A program made the position numbers and the translations under genes. Below are positions 5,832 through 6,466 of a stretch of 6,466 nucleotides of DNA, piece by piece. Position 1 is the stretch's first letter, and every line of letters begins with the position of its first letter. The DNA is from JBLHLB01 sp047618505 (GTDB taxonomy: Bacteria > Planctomycetota > UBA1135 > GCA-002686595): NCBI GenBank assembly GCA_047618505.1, contig JBLHLB010000239.1:1-6466 (forward strand), written 5' to 3'. Below the pieces are notes generated by a model. It worked only from the letters and a program-made list of their open reading frames with translations. It ran no database searches and was not told where the DNA came from.

Positions 5832-6466
5832 CTACTCGTGGCGACCGCGTTCCTCCGTGATCTTCTTCTTGGGATCGACGCGCTCCAGGAAACGCCTGCG
5901 CAGATGTGTGAAGGGTCGCGTGACGCGATTGTGCACGCGAACATAGAGTGGGCGCGTGCGTGAGCTGAGGAGCTCTTCTTCACTCATCTGGTCCGGGCGC
6001 ACGCGCCGGCGCAGCTTCATTAAGTGATACTGATCGGAGCGCTGGGTCCACGTTCGAATCCAAGTCAGCGGCGGCAAGTATCCACCCGCTTTGCGCGGCC
6101 AGTAGAACGCAATCTGGAAGTCGAAGAGGTAGGGCGCACCGTCCTCCCCCACCAGGACGTTCTCGGGCTTCTCCAGGTCAACATAGGCCATGCCGCGCGC
6201 ATGGATCTCGTTGAGTCCCACCTGTAGCCGAGCAAAGAAATCGTCCGGCACGGGAGAGCCCTTCTTCAGCTCATCTCCGGGAACAAAGGCGTGGGAGAAA
6301 CCATGCTTGCCCCAGCGTCCGGTAAAGGCCGGCACGACCTCCAGATCGTCCACCCTCTGGAGCACGCGCGATTCGTGCCAGGCATGCAGTCGGCCGATCC
6401 ACCCGAGGGGTACGAAGAACATCCAAGCCTTGCGCCCCACCTTCAATACCACGTCGAACTCCTGGT
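5832..6466 (-). CDS. Protein-kinase-fold protein, lipopolysaccharide-kinase/RIO-like (N-terminus beyond window)
   Basis: The frame is open to the right edge, so the true start lies outside; the GTG at 6450-6452 is not a credible start because it falls inside the predicted kinase N-lobe. Numbering the 210 visible residues from the first full codon, VVLKVGR gives a candidate ATP-binding lysine (K8). WHESRVL gives the helix-C glutamate (E31). HARGMAYVDLEKPENVLV is the catalytic loop (H88, D96, N102) and LFDFQIA the metal-binding DFG equivalent (D115). After the core come SDQYHLMKLRRR (143-154) and a very basic tail (RPFTHLRRRF, PKKKITEERGRHE). The lobe is much smaller than a Ser/Thr kinase C-lobe, as in WaaP, KdkA or RIO-like kinases. 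All main catalytic residues are present, so phosphotransfer is plausible, perhaps on an envelope glycolipid; the substrate is not determined. The D-to-N spacing is one residue longer than the usual DLKPEN. Confidence 0.85.
   Translation of the reverse strand, partial: QEFDVVLKVGRKAWMFFVPLGWIGRLHAWHESRVLQRVDDLEVVPAFTGRWGKHGFSHAFVPGDELKKGSPVPDDFFARLQVGLNEIHARGMAYVDLEKPENVLVGEDGAPYLFDFQIAFYWPRKAGGYLPPLTWIRTWTQRSDQYHLMKLRRRVRPDQMSEEELLSSRTRPLYVRVHNRVTRPFTHLRRRFLERVDPKKKITEERGRHE

Overview
The window reads as a stretch of moderately high-GC bacterial chromosome with five complete or nearly complete non-overlapping genes plus one partial gene, and no sign of mobile elements, CRISPR or RNA genes. 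Three things suggest a planctomycete or a close relative, possibly one of the marine lineages rich in secreted FG-GAP proteins: a large secreted FG-GAP/TPR protein, an unusual membrane GT-C-like family with a companion-type small kinase, and mostly absent Shine-Dalgarno sequences. That taxonomic call is inference from protein style, not a measured result.

Layout. Positions 1-2044 (minus strand) hold the N-terminal 681 residues of an exported protein. A signal peptide is followed by seven FG-GAP blades (the fourth degenerate), a TPR module, and at least two more blades before the window edge. This gene has no stop inside the window. A 297-bp divergent intergenic region follows (2045-2341). Positions 2342-3526 (plus strand) hold a tightly spaced pair: a DUF2293 protein and an HD-superfamily phosphohydrolase-like protein with 3 nt between them. 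Convergent to that pair is a small predicted lipoprotein on the minus strand (3545-3877), whose 3' end contains a perfect 8-bp hairpin.

Divergent from the lipoprotein gene, a 601-residue polytopic membrane protein (3993-5798, plus strand) looks like a GT-C-fold glycosyltransferase with a C-terminal soluble domain. Convergent to it, and cut by the right edge, is a small protein-kinase-fold protein (minus strand, 5832 to beyond 6466) with an atypical catalytic loop.

How the genes may work together: only the DUF2293/HD pair is arranged like an operon. The GT-C-like protein, the kinase-fold protein and the lipoprotein could all belong to envelope or glycan biology, but their orientations (divergent and convergent) do not prove co-regulation. 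No unmistakable new defence or mobile system is visible. The most unusual items are the propeller-TPR-propeller secreted protein, the function-unknown DUF2293/HD pair, and the kinase-like protein with a one-residue-longer catalytic loop.
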